Notes: generated from the letters alone by a model not told the origin. 64,000 nt of DNA from Gordonia namibiensis NBRC 108229 (GCF_000298235.1 NZ_BAHE01000052.1:1-64000), one strand, 5' to 3'; shown: positions 24,317-34,172, counted from the first letter of the stretch. Numbers and translations: made by a program.

Positions 24317-25476
24317 CCGACGGTGACGCTGCCGTTGACGAGGGCCTTGGCGATGACCGTCCTCATGATGTCGTTCGTCCCCTCGCCGATCGACATCAGC
24401 GGGGCATCCCGGTAGTAGCGCTCGACGTTGAACTCGGTCGAGTAGCCGTATCCACCGTGGATCCGCATCGCCTCGAGACTCGCGGTGATCGCCGTCTCCG
24501 ATGCGAAGTACTTGGCCATGCCGGCTTCACCGTCGACGCGGGCTCCCGAGTCTGCTTTCGCGGCAGCCCAATACGTCATCAGGCGGGCCGCCTGCAGCTG
24601 GGTGGCGATGTCGGCCAGCTTGAGCTGGATCGCCTGGAAGTCCGAGATCGGTTTGCCGAAGGCGGTGCGCTGCCGCGAGTAGTCGAGCGCCGCATCGTAC
24701 GACGCCTGCGCGATGCCGACGCTGCGCCCGGCGATGTTGAGCCGGCCGATCTCCAACCCGGACAATGCCTGCTGCATGCCGCGTCCCTCCACCCCGCCGA
24801 GCAACGTCGATGCGGGCACCCGCACCTCGTCGAGGAAGATCTCGCAGGACTCGGTGCCCTTGTAACCGAGCTTGCCCAGATCGCGCTGGACCTCGAAGCC
24901 GGGAGTGGTGGTGTCGACGAGCAGGATGCTCATCCCCTTGTGCGCGGGCGACGTCGACGGGTCGGTCTTGACCAGTACCGGCAGCACATTTGCGTGACGC
25001 GCGTTGGTGATCCAGGTCTTGGTGCCGCGGATGACGTAGTCGTCTCCATCGCGCGTGGCGGTCGTCTTGATGCCCTGCAGGTCGGTGCCCGCACCTGGCT
25101 CGGTCAGGCCGATGCCGGTACGGCATTCGCCACTCGCCAAGCGGGGCAGCCACTGCTGCTTCTGTTCTTCGGTGCCGTGCCGGGCGATCATCCAGCACGC
25201 CAGGTTGTGACTGCCGAGGATGCCGGCGATCCCCATCCAACCGCGCGCGAGTTCTTCGTATACGAGGGTGAACGAGACCATGTCGAGCGCGAGCCCGCCG
25301 TACTCCTCGGGGGTGGTGATCCCGAACAAGCCCATGTCGCGCAAACGAGCGACGATCTCGGTGGGATAGCGACCCGTGCGTTCCCATTCGTTGGCGACCG
25401 GAATGATCTCCTTGTCGACCAACTGCCGGAGCGCCGAGCGGAAGTCGCGCTGTTCTTCGGTGAAGCTGAAATCCAT
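24313..25476 (-). CDS. Acyl-CoA dehydrogenase
   Basis: A 387-residue acyl-CoA dehydrogenase. Seen: GIGLTEPGAGTDLQGIKTTA (FAD/substrate loop), TWITNARHANVLPV, RQRTAFGKPISDFQAIQLKLADI, IHGGYGYSTEFNVERYYRDAPLMSIGEGTNDIM, with the catalytic Glu at the EGT motif. An in-frame open stretch continues upstream to 26691, but the protein clearly begins at ATG 25476. Between CoA transferase and hydratase genes it probably desaturates the CoA ester before hydration, for example a methylsuccinyl-CoA-like substrate (inference). It sits 88 bp after the MmgE/PrpD gene. Confidence 0.92.
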   Translation of the reverse strand: MDFSFTEEQRDFRSALRQLVDKEIIPVANEWERTGRYPTEIVARLRDMGLFGITTPEEYGGLALDMVSFTLVYEELARGWMGIAGILGSHNLACWMIARHGTEEQKQQWLPRLASGECRTGIGLTEPGAGTDLQGIKTTATRDGDDYVIRGTKTWITNARHANVLPVLVKTDPSTSPAHKGMSILLVDTTTPGFEVQRDLGKLGYKGTESCEIFLDEVRVPASTLLGGVEGRGMQQALSGLEIGRLNIAGRSVGIAQASYDAALDYSRQRTAFGKPISDFQAIQLKLADIATQLQAARLMTYWAAAKADSGARVDGEAGMAKYFASETAITASLEAMRIHGGYGYSTEFNVERYYRDAPLMSIGEGTNDIMRTVIAKALVNGSVTVG

Positions 25477-25564
25477 TGGATGATCCTTGTTCTGGGTGTG
25501 TGTGTCGACCCTCCGGCGCATCTGCGGACCGGCGATCGGTGATGACGAGTTTCTACGTCGACGG

Positions 25565-26944
25565 TCAGCCGACGACGGCGGCCGCGAGCGAGGTGATCGC
25601 CTTGACGGACGTGGCGTCGCACAGTCCGAGGACGGCTTCGACCAGTGCGTCCACCGCGTCGCCTGCACCGGTGTTGCCCCGGAACTTCTCCGCCACCGCC
25701 GCATCGTCCATCGGTTGGCCCGAAGTCCCTTGGCTGCAGGGAACCTCGCCGACGAGTCGGGTGGAGTCGGCGAGGGTGATGACCGCCCGACCGGCAGCGT
25801 CGGCGGCCGGACGGTCATCGGGCACGGGGACGATCTCGACGAGTGCGGCGGTGGTCGCCACCTCGGGACGGGCAATCGACTCTGGCCCGTAGGTGTCGAC
25901 GGTGACCGCACCGTCGTGGACGAGAGCGGCGACGCTCCACGGCAGGTCGAACTTCGCGTCGTAGATGCTTCGGGGACTGCGGGTGCCGGTTCCCGGCCCG
26001 CACACGATGTCCACGCTGTCGGGGTGGACGTCGACGGCGATGGAGGTGATCTGCGACGACGACACCTCGACACCATGTCGCTCAGCATCGGCCAGCGCAC
26101 GGGCCACCGCGTCGAGCGAGGCATGCATGAGTTGGCAGCTCGGGTACGGCTTGATCCCGATGTTCGAGCTCTCCCAGCGGGTTCCGAGGTCCGCGACGAT
26201 CGATTCGGGATCGACGTCGCGGTCGGCCAGCGCGCGATACAGCCCGCGCCGACCCTCCAGCACCGATTCGGGTCCGCTCGCACCTTCGCGCGCGAGACGC
26301 GCGGCGAGAACCCCGCTGAACCCCGCGTTGCCCGGGTGCAGGATCTTGGTGTTCGCGCCGGTGTCGAGGAACTCCAGCAGCCCGCCCGACGACGATGCGG
26401 CGATGCCGATCGCATCGGTGAGGCGGTCCGCCCCTTCGCCGTAGAGCAATCCCGCGGCGACCGCCCCCGCGAGCGGGCCGACGACCGCGGTCGCGTGGAG
26501 GCCGCGGGCATGGAATCCGTGGGGTGCGGCGGCACCGAGACGACAGGCGACCTCGAGCCCGGCGACCAGAGCGGTGACGGCCTCGGCACCCGTGGCTCCG
26601 ACCTCCTCGGCGACCGCGAGAACAGCCGGGGCGACGACGGTCGTGGGGTGCACGAGAGCACCGGCGTGGGTGTCGTCGAAGTCGAGCGCATGCATCAGGA
26701 CGCCGTTGGCAAAGGCCGCGGCAGGAGCCGAGATGGCCTCGGAGTCACCGAGCGGGTGTGCCTGTGCCGGACCGCCGAGTCCGCGGGCCACGGCCAGCCC
26801 GGGGCCGCCCTGACCGCGGCGCCGGGCACCGATCGCATTCCCGACGCCGTCGAGCAGATGACGGAGCGCCGCGCGACGCGTCTCCTCGGGGATCGCTTCG
26901 ATTGTCAGGCCGGCGGCCCACTCCGCGAATCGGCGGGCGGTCAT
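25565..26944 (-). CDS. MmgE/PrpD-family protein
   Basis: A 459-residue protein of the MmgE/PrpD family, which includes 2-methylcitrate dehydratase, cis-aconitate decarboxylase (IRG1/CAD) and imidodisuccinate (IDS) epimerase. Seen: LRHLLDGVGNAIGARR, FANGVLMHALDFDDTHAGALVHPTTVVAPAVLAVAEE, GFHARGLHATAVVGPLAGAVAAG, and IKPYPSCQLMHASLDA, all typical. It overlaps the CaiB stop as ATGA (26941-26944), so they are translationally coupled. Its exact reaction (dehydration, isomerisation or decarboxylation of a polycarboxylate) cannot be read from sequence. Confidence 0.9.
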   Translation of the reverse strand: MTARRFAEWAAGLTIEAIPEETRRAALRHLLDGVGNAIGARRRGQGGPGLAVARGLGGPAQAHPLGDSEAISAPAAAFANGVLMHALDFDDTHAGALVHPTTVVAPAVLAVAEEVGATGAEAVTALVAGLEVACRLGAAAPHGFHARGLHATAVVGPLAGAVAAGLLYGEGADRLTDAIGIAASSSGGLLEFLDTGANTKILHPGNAGFSGVLAARLAREGASGPESVLEGRRGLYRALADRDVDPESIVADLGTRWESSNIGIKPYPSCQLMHASLDAVARALADAERHGVEVSSSQITSIAVDVHPDSVDIVCGPGTGTRSPRSIYDAKFDLPWSVAALVHDGAVTVDTYGPESIARPEVATTAALVEIVPVPDDRPAADAAGRAVITLADSTRLVGEVPCSQGTSGQPMDDAAVAEKFRGNTGAGDAVDALVEAVLGLCDATSVKAITSLAAAVVG

Positions 26945-28152
26945 GGCGTCGCCTGCCCGATCGCCCCGAACGCACCGTCGTCGACCAGGCCCTTGATGTC
27001 CTCAGTGCTGTAACCGAGCAATCCCATCACCTCGTCGAAATTCTCGTTGCGGCGCGGTGCCCGACGATACTCGGCCGGTTCGTCACCGAATCGGACCGGC
27101 GAGGTGACCTGGCGTACCTCGCCCCACACCTCGTGCTCGGTGCTGGCGATCAGGCCGCGCGCCAGGGTGTGCTCCTCGGTCAGCGCCTGCTCGACGTCGT
27201 TGATCGGGCCGGTGGGAACCCCGGCCTCGGTCAGGAGCGAGACCCAGTGCTCGACCGTCGCCTCGGCGAACCGCTTCTCCAGCACGGGCAGCAGTTCGTC
27301 CTTGTTCTCTCCACGGGCGGTGAAGTCGGTGAACCGCGGGTCCTCGAGCAGCTCGGGCAACCCGATGGTCTCGGCCAATCGCACCCAGAACTTCTCCTTG
27401 GCGCAGCCGACGACGAACCAACCGTCGGAGGCTTCGAAGGCCTGGAAGGGCACCAGAGACGGGTGCGCCGAGTTCTTGGTGCGTGCCGGCCGGTATCCGG
27501 CGTTGAGGTGCCAGGCAGCCGGGTAGGTGAGCATCGAGATCGCGGTGTCGTAGAGCGACACGTCGCAGTCGCCGCCGATACCGTCACGTCGCGCGGCGTG
27601 CAGGCCGGACATCAGACTGAGTGCCGCGACGTACCCGCCGCAGAAATCGACAAGGGACAGACCGGATTTGGTGGGTGGCCCGTCAGGGTCACCGGTCAGG
27701 TCCATCCATCCGGCCAGGCCCTGCAGGATGTAGTCGTACCCGGGTTGTTTCGCACGCGGACCGGTCATGCCGAATCCGGTGAGGCTGCAGCACACGATGG
27801 CGGGATTGAGGTGTTTGAGGTCGTCGTAGGTGATCTTGATCTTCGCCGGCACGTCGCCACGCAGGTTCGAGTACACCGCGTCGCTGGTTCGCACGAGATC
27901 TTCGAAAACCCTGCGGCCGCCCGGTGTACCGAGATCGAGCGACAGGCTGCGCTTGTTGCGGTTGAAGGTCTCGAAGAACAGCGAGTCCTCACCCTTGTTG
28001 TACGGCGGGACATACCGTCCGACGTCGCCGCCGGACTTCGGCTCCTCGATCTTGATCACGTCGGCGCCCAGATCGGCGAGGTGCACGCTGCCGAACGGCC
28101 CCGCACCGTATTGCTCGACCGCGATGATGCGGACGTCTTCGAGCGGCCTCAC
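26941..28152 (-). CDS. CaiB/BaiF-family CoA-transferase
   Basis: A 403-residue class III CoA-transferase. Seen: VRIIAVEQYGAGPFGSVHLADLGADVIKIEEP (typical N-terminus), NRNKRSLSLDLGTPGG, the catalytic Asp region LSLVDFCGGYVAAL, and TGFGMTGPRAKQPGYDYILQ. It transfers CoA between carboxylic acids, for instance from succinyl-CoA to an itaconate- or mesaconate-like acid. GTG start at 28152 overlaps the MaoC stop (GTGA, 28149-28152). The upstream open frame extends to 28866 but is the MaoC gene in another frame. Confidence 0.93.
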   Translation of the reverse strand: MRPLEDVRIIAVEQYGAGPFGSVHLADLGADVIKIEEPKSGGDVGRYVPPYNKGEDSLFFETFNRNKRSLSLDLGTPGGRRVFEDLVRTSDAVYSNLRGDVPAKIKITYDDLKHLNPAIVCCSLTGFGMTGPRAKQPGYDYILQGLAGWMDLTGDPDGPPTKSGLSLVDFCGGYVAALSLMSGLHAARRDGIGGDCDVSLYDTAISMLTYPAAWHLNAGYRPARTKNSAHPSLVPFQAFEASDGWFVVGCAKEKFWVRLAETIGLPELLEDPRFTDFTARGENKDELLPVLEKRFAEATVEHWVSLLTEAGVPTGPINDVEQALTEEHTLARGLIASTEHEVWGEVRQVTSPVRFGDEPAEYRRAPRRNENFDEVMGLLGYSTEDIKGLVDDGAFGAIGQATP

Positions 28153-28712
28153 CGCGTGGCCTCGATCGAATCGGACTCGGCCGCTTCGAGTTCGGCGAGG
28201 GAAGGCCCCTTGACCTCCGGGAAGTAGTTCTGCCCGATTCCGCTCTCGCGGGTGGCGACCATGACCGAACGCTTCCAGGACACGACGACATCGCCGTCCT
28301 GGTTCACCCCACGGGTGGTCATCGACACGATGCCGGCGTACGGCCGCGACTTCGACTGCCGCAGACCGGTACAGATGCTCTCGGCGTAGATGGTGTCGCC
28401 GACATAGACGGGATGCTGGAGCCTGACGTCGGTGAACTGCAGGTTCGCGACCGCGTTCTGGCTCATGTCGATGACCGAGAGTCCGAGCACCAACGCAATG
28501 GTCAGACCCGAGTTCACGATCACCTTGCCGTCGGTGATCGGATTCGTCCGGGCGAGGTGTTCGTTGAAGTGGTTCTGGTTGGTGTTCATCGTCAGGCACG
28601 TGATCCACGCGTTGTCGGTGTCGGTGATCGTGCGACCCATCGGGTGCTGGTAGACGTCGCCCACGACGTAGTCCTCGAAGAAACGTCCGAGCGTGGCGGG
28701 ATGGGTGGTCAA
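28149..28712 (-). CDS. MaoC-like hydratase, itaconyl/mesaconyl-CoA hydratase type
   Basis: A 187-residue hot-dog-fold hydratase. The stretches GRFFEDYVVGDVYQHPMGRT, NTNQNHFNEHLA, VNSGLTIALVLGLSVIDMSQNAVANL and RGVNQDGDVVVSWKR closely follow mesaconyl-CoA/itaconyl-CoA hydratases and Rv2499c-type proteins rather than generic MaoC enoyl hydratases. It adds water to an unsaturated dicarboxyl-CoA. TTG start at 28712 has AGGAGG directly upstream; the frame stays open to 28796, but that extension is unlike the family. First gene of the five-gene minus-strand operon. Confidence 0.85.
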   Translation of the reverse strand: MTTHPATLGRFFEDYVVGDVYQHPMGRTITDTDNAWITCLTMNTNQNHFNEHLARTNPITDGKVIVNSGLTIALVLGLSVIDMSQNAVANLQFTDVRLQHPVYVGDTIYAESICTGLRQSKSRPYAGIVSMTTRGVNQDGDVVVSWKRSVMVATRESGIGQNYFPEVKGPSLAELEAAESDSIEATR

Positions 28713-28967
28713 TGGTCCTCCTGAGGGGGTGCGGCGTCCCGAAGATGTAGCGCCGTGACGCGGACCACCATAAACATCTGATCTTTTGACCGTCAAGGCC
28801 GCGCCGATCCTGGATGTTTGCCGAATTTCGTCTCTGGGGTTGCCGAAACAATCGGAGGTATTGCAAGATGCACTCGAGCGGACTTATGGCTCAGATCACT
28901 TCTGTCACCGGCTGATCGCATCGATCCGGCGGCGGCGTGACGGCTTTGGAATAGGAAGCGAGTTTCG

Positions 28968-31046
28968 ATGAAACGAATCGGCGTGGATGTGGGCGGCACG
29001 TTCACCGACCTGGTCCTGTGGGACGACGACGGGACGGTGACGGTGCACAAGACGCCGTCGACCAACCACGATCCCTCGATCGGCACGATGGACGGGATCG
29101 AGGTGCTCGCCCAGCGCGCAGGCATCGACGTCGCCGACATCGAGATGTTCTTCCACGGGACCACCGTGGCGACCAACATCGTCCTCGAGCACAACGGCAG
29201 CGACGTCGGCATGATCACCACCGACGGGTTCCGCGATCTCCTGCACATCGCGCGCAAGAAGCGTCCGCTGAACTACTCCAACTACCAGGATCTGCCCTGG
29301 CAGAAGTGGCAGCTGGTGCCGCGCCGCAACCGGCGCACGGTGCCGGAACGCATGGACGCCGCAGGCAACGTGCTGACCCCGCTCGACGAGGACGCGGTCC
29401 GGCGTGAGGTCGCGCTGCTCCGCGAACGCGGGGTCGAGGCGATCGCCGTCGCGTTCCTGCACGCCTACCGGAATCCCACCCATGAGCAGCGGGTCCGGGA
29501 GATCATCGCCGAGGAGTACCCCGGCGTGTTCGTCTCCCTCTCGAGCGACGTCGCCTCGCAGTACCGCGAGTACGAACGCTTCTCCACCACCGCCCTCAAC
29601 GCCTTCGTCGGCCCCAAGACCTCCCGCTACATCGAGAACCTGGCCGGGAAGGCCAAGGCCGCACAGGTCGGCGAGGACGTCCACCTGATGACCTCGGCCG
29701 GAGGTCTCGTCACGTCGCGGAGCGCGAGCGAGGTCCCGGTATCGCTGCTGACCAGCGGTGTCGTCGCCGGACTTCTCGGCGGCTGCTTCATCGGCAAGGC
29801 CTCGGGCTACCCGAGCGTCATCACCCTCGACGTGGGCGGCACGTCGGCCGACATCGGCGTCGCACCGGACGGCAAGCTCCGGATGAAGCACCTGCTCGAC
29901 ACCCGCATCGGTGACTATCACGCGATGGTCCCGATGGCCGAGGTCGACACGATCGGCGCCGGCGGCGGGTCGATCGCCAGCATCGACGAGGGCGGCATGT
30001 TCCGCGTCGGACCGCGCAGCGCCGGTGCCATGCCGGGGCCCGCCTGCTACAACCGCGGCGGCACCGAACCCACCTCCACCGACGCCATGGTGGTCATGGG
30101 ATGGCTCGGAGCCGACAGCTTCCTGTCCGGAACCATGGAGGTGAAGCCCGAGCTGGCGACCGAGGCGGTCAAGACCCACATCGCCGACAAACTCGGTGCC
30201 GATCTCGAACATGCCGCGATGGGCATCTTCCAGATCCTCGCCCACTCGATGACCGAGGCCATCTCCCTGCACTCGGTGCGCAAGGGCTACGACCCGCGTG
30301 AGTTCTCGCTGGTCGCCGAGGGTGGCGCCGGGCCGCTGTATGCATGGCAGATCGCCGAGCATCTGGGCATCCCCCGCGTCATCGTCCCCGGCCATCCCGG
30401 GATCACCTCGGCGGTCGGCCTGCTGACCACCGACGTGCGGTACGAGGTCCCCACCACGGTCTGGACCTCCTCGGCCGAGCCCGATCTCGAACTGCTTCGA
30501 CGCGAGATGGACCGACTCGCCGACCAGGCCGTCGCCCAGCTACGCGCCGACGGCATCGCCGACGAGGACATCACCCTCGAGCGCAGCGTCGACTGCCGTT
30601 ACGTCGGACAGGGTTACGAGCTGCGCGTGCCTGCACCCGCCGGCGAGATCACTGCCGAATGGGTCGAGCAGACCGCGGCCACCTTCCACGAGGTGCACGG
30701 TCGCACCTACTCCCAGCGCTTCGACGACAAGCCGGTGCAACTGGTCAACATCCGGGTGACCGGTGTCGGCGCGGTCGAGCACATCCGCATCTCGGAGATC
30801 GAGAAGGGCGACGCCGACGCGTCGGGAGCGATCAAGACCACCACCCAGGCGCTGTTCTGGAAGAACGACTCCGCCGATCCCGAGTGGGTCGACACCCCGA
30901 TCTACGACCGCGCATTGTTCAAGGCGGGCAACACGTTCGAAGGTCCGGCGATCGTTCAGCAGTTCGATTCGACGACGATCGTCGGCATCGGGCAGAAGGC
31001 CACGGTCGACGCCGTCGGTCACATCATCATCGAGAGGAGCGCCTGA
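28968..31046 (+). CDS. hyuA: Hydantoinase/oxoprolinase A subunit (HyuA type)
   Basis: A 692-residue HyuA-type protein of the hydantoinase A/oxoprolinase/acetone-carboxylase superfamily, an ATP-dependent enzyme that opens cyclic amides or carboxylates ketones. The ASKHA ATPase phosphate motifs are visible: IGVDVGGTFTDLVLWDDDG at the N-terminus and TLDVGGTSADIGVAPDG near residue 285. EGGAGPLYAWQIAEHLGIPRVIVPGHPGITSAVG is typical of the family, and the C-terminal domain ends VDAVGHIIIERS. ATG 28968 with AGGAAG upstream. The HyuB gene starts one base after its stop. The ring substrate is unknown. Confidence 0.9.
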   Translation: MKRIGVDVGGTFTDLVLWDDDGTVTVHKTPSTNHDPSIGTMDGIEVLAQRAGIDVADIEMFFHGTTVATNIVLEHNGSDVGMITTDGFRDLLHIARKKRPLNYSNYQDLPWQKWQLVPRRNRRTVPERMDAAGNVLTPLDEDAVRREVALLRERGVEAIAVAFLHAYRNPTHEQRVREIIAEEYPGVFVSLSSDVASQYREYERFSTTALNAFVGPKTSRYIENLAGKAKAAQVGEDVHLMTSAGGLVTSRSASEVPVSLLTSGVVAGLLGGCFIGKASGYPSVITLDVGGTSADIGVAPDGKLRMKHLLDTRIGDYHAMVPMAEVDTIGAGGGSIASIDEGGMFRVGPRSAGAMPGPACYNRGGTEPTSTDAMVVMGWLGADSFLSGTMEVKPELATEAVKTHIADKLGADLEHAAMGIFQILAHSMTEAISLHSVRKGYDPREFSLVAEGGAGPLYAWQIAEHLGIPRVIVPGHPGITSAVGLLTTDVRYEVPTTVWTSSAEPDLELLRREMDRLADQAVAQLRADGIADEDITLERSVDCRYVGQGYELRVPAPAGEITAEWVEQTAATFHEVHGRTYSQRFDDKPVQLVNIRVTGVGAVEHIRISEIEKGDADASGAIKTTTQALFWKNDSADPEWVDTPIYDRALFKAGNTFEGPAIVQQFDSTTIVGIGQKATVDAVGHIIIERSA

Positions 31047-31047
31047 C

Positions 31048-32868
31048 ATGGCGAAGACCCTGATGCCCACGGACGGCGTCTCCCTTGCGGCCGAGGCGAA
31101 TCGGACCTGGGACACCGTCGAGGTGGACCCGATCACCCTGCGCGTCATCGGCGGCGCCCTCAACTCGATGGCCAAGGAGATGGCGCAGGTCCTCTACCGT
31201 ATGGCCTACTCGAGCCTGATCCGCGAATCCGAGGACCTCGGCGCCGGCATCTTCGACGTCAACGGTCGCGAACTGTGCGAATCGGATTCGACGCCGATGC
31301 ACTGCGGTTCGATTCCCGCGTACATCCGCGGCGTGAACCGGCGTCTTGCGGGCACCTACAAGCCGGGTGACGTGATCCTGCACAACCACCCGTACCACGG
31401 TGCGGCCCACTCCCCCGACTACGGCGTGATCATCCCGATCTTCTGGGAGGGCGAGCACATCGGGTTCGCCGGCTGCACCGGTCACGTCTCCGACATCGGC
31501 GGCAACTTCCCCGGCTTGTGCATGGACGTCGTCGACGTCTGGGCCGAGGGCAAGCTGATGGATTCGATGAAGATCTACGACGGCGGCGTCCGCAACGACA
31601 TGCTGATCCAGCACATCCTGGACAACGTGCGCACCCCGGAACAGAACCGCGGCGATCTCGAAGCCCTCATCGCCTGCTCGCGTATCGGCGAGAAGCGCTT
31701 CATCGAACTGCTCGAGAAGTACGGCCTCGACGTCGTGATGAGCGCCGCGGACCGGTGGATGGACTACTCGGAGGAGATGCTGCGCAGCCGCATCCGGGCG
31801 ATCCCGAACGGGAGCTACGAGGCACCCATCGGCTACCTCGACGATGACGGCAAGAACCGCGGTGTGCCGTTGAAGGTCGCGGTGCGCGTGCAGGTCGAGG
31901 ACGAGGACGTGCTGATCGACCTCACCGGTTCCAACGACCAGGTGCCCACGGCGTTCAACGTGCCCTTCGAGGGTTCCGTCCTCCCGGTGGCCGTCAGCGC
32001 CATCCGCACCATCCTGCTCGACGAGCACCTCACCGAGGAGTTCGTACCGCAGAACGACGGGTGTTTCCGCCCGGTGCGGGCCTACGCGCCCGAGGGCACG
32101 ATCTTCAATCCGGATTTCCCGGCGTCGTGCTTCGCTCGGTTCTCGCAGGTCAACCGCATCTTCGACTCGATCAACCTGGCCCTTGCACCGGTCCTGCCCG
32201 AACGGGCGATCGCCGGGTCGTCGGCCGCGCTGTGCGCGATCGCCTACTCCGGTCTCGCCGAGGACGGCGAATCGTACTGGGTGTACATCGAGATCAACGA
32301 GGGTTCGTACGGCGCACGCAACGGCAAGGACGGCATGGATGCCGTCGACGCCCTGATGGCCAACACCCGCAACAACCCGATCGAGGAGCTCGAGCTCAAC
32401 CACGCCATGCGCGCGGAACGCTACGAGCTCCGCGACGAGTCCCCGGCCCCCGGGCAGTGGCGAGGCGGCATCGGAAGCGTGCGGACCTGGTACATGGAGA
32501 CCGACACCTTCCTGGGCTCGGAGGCCGACAACCGCACGGATCCGCCGGCCGGCGCGCTCGGCGGCGGCGACGGCGCGTCGGGATCGTTCATCCGGAACCC
32601 CGGCACCCCGGACGAGGAGGTGCTGTTCTCCAAGGTCACCCAGGAGGTCATCCACGCCGGTGACCGACTGGAGATCCGCATGCCCTCGGGTGGCGGTTTC
32701 GGAGATCCGTTCCTGCGCGATCCGTTCGCGGTGCTGTCCGACGTGTGGGACGAGTACCTCACCGCCGAAGAAGCACGCCAGGACTACGGTGTCGTCGTGA
32801 ACACCGACAACTGGACCGTCGATGCAGAGGCAACCGAGCAGCTGCGCGGATCCCGGGTGGCATCCTGA
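31048..32868 (+). CDS. hyuB: Hydantoinase/oxoprolinase B subunit (HyuB type)
   Basis: A 606-residue HyuB-type partner of the HyuA gene just upstream. Seen: DPITLRVIGGALNSMAKEMAQVLYRMAYSSLIRESEDLGAGIFD, HNHPYHGAAHSPDYGVIIPIF, FAGCTGHVSDIGG, DLTGSNDQVPTAFNVPFEG, RAYAPEGTIFNPDFPASC and the C-terminal MPSGGGFGDPFLRDP, all characteristic. The A and B subunits form the enzyme together. Start ATG 31048 preceded by GAGAGGAG. It overlaps the next gene (CTG start, 32865). Confidence 0.92.
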   Translation: MAKTLMPTDGVSLAAEANRTWDTVEVDPITLRVIGGALNSMAKEMAQVLYRMAYSSLIRESEDLGAGIFDVNGRELCESDSTPMHCGSIPAYIRGVNRRLAGTYKPGDVILHNHPYHGAAHSPDYGVIIPIFWEGEHIGFAGCTGHVSDIGGNFPGLCMDVVDVWAEGKLMDSMKIYDGGVRNDMLIQHILDNVRTPEQNRGDLEALIACSRIGEKRFIELLEKYGLDVVMSAADRWMDYSEEMLRSRIRAIPNGSYEAPIGYLDDDGKNRGVPLKVAVRVQVEDEDVLIDLTGSNDQVPTAFNVPFEGSVLPVAVSAIRTILLDEHLTEEFVPQNDGCFRPVRAYAPEGTIFNPDFPASCFARFSQVNRIFDSINLALAPVLPERAIAGSSAALCAIAYSGLAEDGESYWVYIEINEGSYGARNGKDGMDAVDALMANTRNNPIEELELNHAMRAERYELRDESPAPGQWRGGIGSVRTWYMETDTFLGSEADNRTDPPAGALGGGDGASGSFIRNPGTPDEEVLFSKVTQEVIHAGDRLEIRMPSGGGFGDPFLRDPFAVLSDVWDEYLTAEEARQDYGVVVNTDNWTVDAEATEQLRGSRVAS

Positions 32869-34172
32869 CCAGTCCGTTCGAGGGGGCCGGCCAGACCGCC
32901 GGCCCCCTCGGCACGTCCGCGACATCCCCTGACGACGTCGTTGCCGTCGCCGGCCGCTTGAACACGGTCATCTCATGGGTCCCCGAAGAGCTCGGTGCCG
33001 ATCCGAGTGGCGCGCAGGGCCCACTGAACGGTGTCCGGATCGGGGTCAAGGACAACATCGAGGTCGCGGGCGTGCGGTCGACCTGCGGATCGGCGTACTT
33101 CGCCGACCGGATGGCCGACCGGGACGCCGCCTGCGTCGCGGCACTCAAGCGCGCCGGAGCCACCATCACCTCCACGCTGAACCTCGCCGAATTCGCCGTG
33201 GGCGTCACGAGCCAGAACTCGGCGTCGGGCGGTCCGGTGAATCCCTGGGACGCCGGCCGGGTGCCCGGCGGCTCCAGCGGCGGTTCCGGCGTCGCGGTGG
33301 CAGCCGGTGTCGTCGACGTGGCACTCGGCACCGACACCGGTGGTTCCATCAGACTCCCCGCGGCCTGCTGCGGGGTCACCGGTCTCCGGCCGTCAACCGG
33401 GGTTCTGGACATGTCCGGGATCTTCCCGGTGAGTGCGTATTTCGACACCGTCGGGCCGCTCGCACGTACGGCCCGACAGGTACGCGAGACGTTCGCGGTC
33501 CTCGCCGGCTCGGACGTGGCAGGTGTGGATGCCGACAACCTGAGGGTTGCGGTCCCCCGGCCGTTCGTGACCGACGACGTAGACCCGGCCATCGCGGACG
33601 CCGTCGGCGAGACCGTCGAACTACTCCGACGGTTGGGGCACCGGGTCGTGGAATGTCCCGTGCCGCACAGCGAGTCAGCGCAGGATGTGGTCTACACCCT
33701 GGTCTATTCGGACCTCGCACGTACGCACGCCGAACGGTTGCGCGACGAGCCAACACGGTTCCAACAGGCAACCCGGGAACGAATTGCCCTGGGATTGACC
33801 ATCTCCGACGAGCAGCGAGCAGCCGCCCTGCGGGAACGAGACCTGTTCCGGGCCGCGATGACCGACATGTTCGGTGAGATCGACGTCGTACTGACCCCGG
33901 CGATGCCGGTGGATGTGCCGCGACTCGGCGGCGGAGAAACCGTGGTGGCACAGGCCCGCCGGATGGGACAGCTGACATATCCGTGGTCGCTGCACGACGG
34001 TCCGACCCTTGCTCTTCCGGTCGGCGTGCATCCGTCCGGTATGCCGATCGGTGCACAACTGACCGCCGCACGCCTACACGAGGGAACTCTCCTCGCGTTG
34101 GCCGAGCAGATCCAGGCGCACAGTGAGTGGCACCTGCGGGTCCCGCCCGTCCGCGTCAGCTCTGACGTCTGA
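32865..34172 (+). CDS. Amidase-signature family amidohydrolase
   Basis: A protein of about 435 residues with the amidase-signature Ser-cisSer-Lys triad. The lysine is in GVRIGVKDNIEVAG, the cis-Ser in VPGGSSGGSGVAVAAG, and the nucleophilic Ser in GTDTGGSIRLPAACCGVTGLRPS. It hydrolyses an amide C-N bond, fitting a pathway that first opens a cyclic amide. The start is uncertain: no ATG is well placed, and the CTG at 32865 overlapping the HyuB stop (CTGA) or a TTG near 32958 are the only options. Its 3' end overlaps the convergent GntR gene by 17 bp. Confidence 0.85.
   Translation: MTSPFEGAGQTAGPLGTSATSPDDVVAVAGRLNTVISWVPEELGADPSGAQGPLNGVRIGVKDNIEVAGVRSTCGSAYFADRMADRDAACVAALKRAGATITSTLNLAEFAVGVTSQNSASGGPVNPWDAGRVPGGSSGGSGVAVAAGVVDVALGTDTGGSIRLPAACCGVTGLRPSTGVLDMSGIFPVSAYFDTVGPLARTARQVRETFAVLAGSDVAGVDADNLRVAVPRPFVTDDVDPAIADAVGETVELLRRLGHRVVECPVPHSESAQDVVYTLVYSDLARTHAERLRDEPTRFQQATRERIALGLTISDEQRAAALRERDLFRAAMTDMFGEIDVVLTPAMPVDVPRLGGGETVVAQARRMGQLTYPWSLHDGPTLALPVGVHPSGMPIGAQLTAARLHEGTLLALAEQIQAHSEWHLRVPPVRVSSDV

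Noticed and set aside
24313-26691. 792-residue fusion of an N-terminal part with acyl-CoA dehydrogenase
   Set aside because: The N-terminal 400 residues are the MmgE/PrpD gene in another frame. The dehydrogenase starts cleanly at 25476.
26941-28866. 641-residue version of the CaiB protein
   Set aside because: The extra N-terminus is the MaoC gene out of frame. GTG 28152 with the GTGA overlap is the real start.
28741-28967. GntR operator in the MaoC/HyuA divergent region
   Set aside because: CAGATCAC and CTGATCTTTTG resemble sequence upstream of the GntR gene, but without a convincing dyad; not listed as a site.
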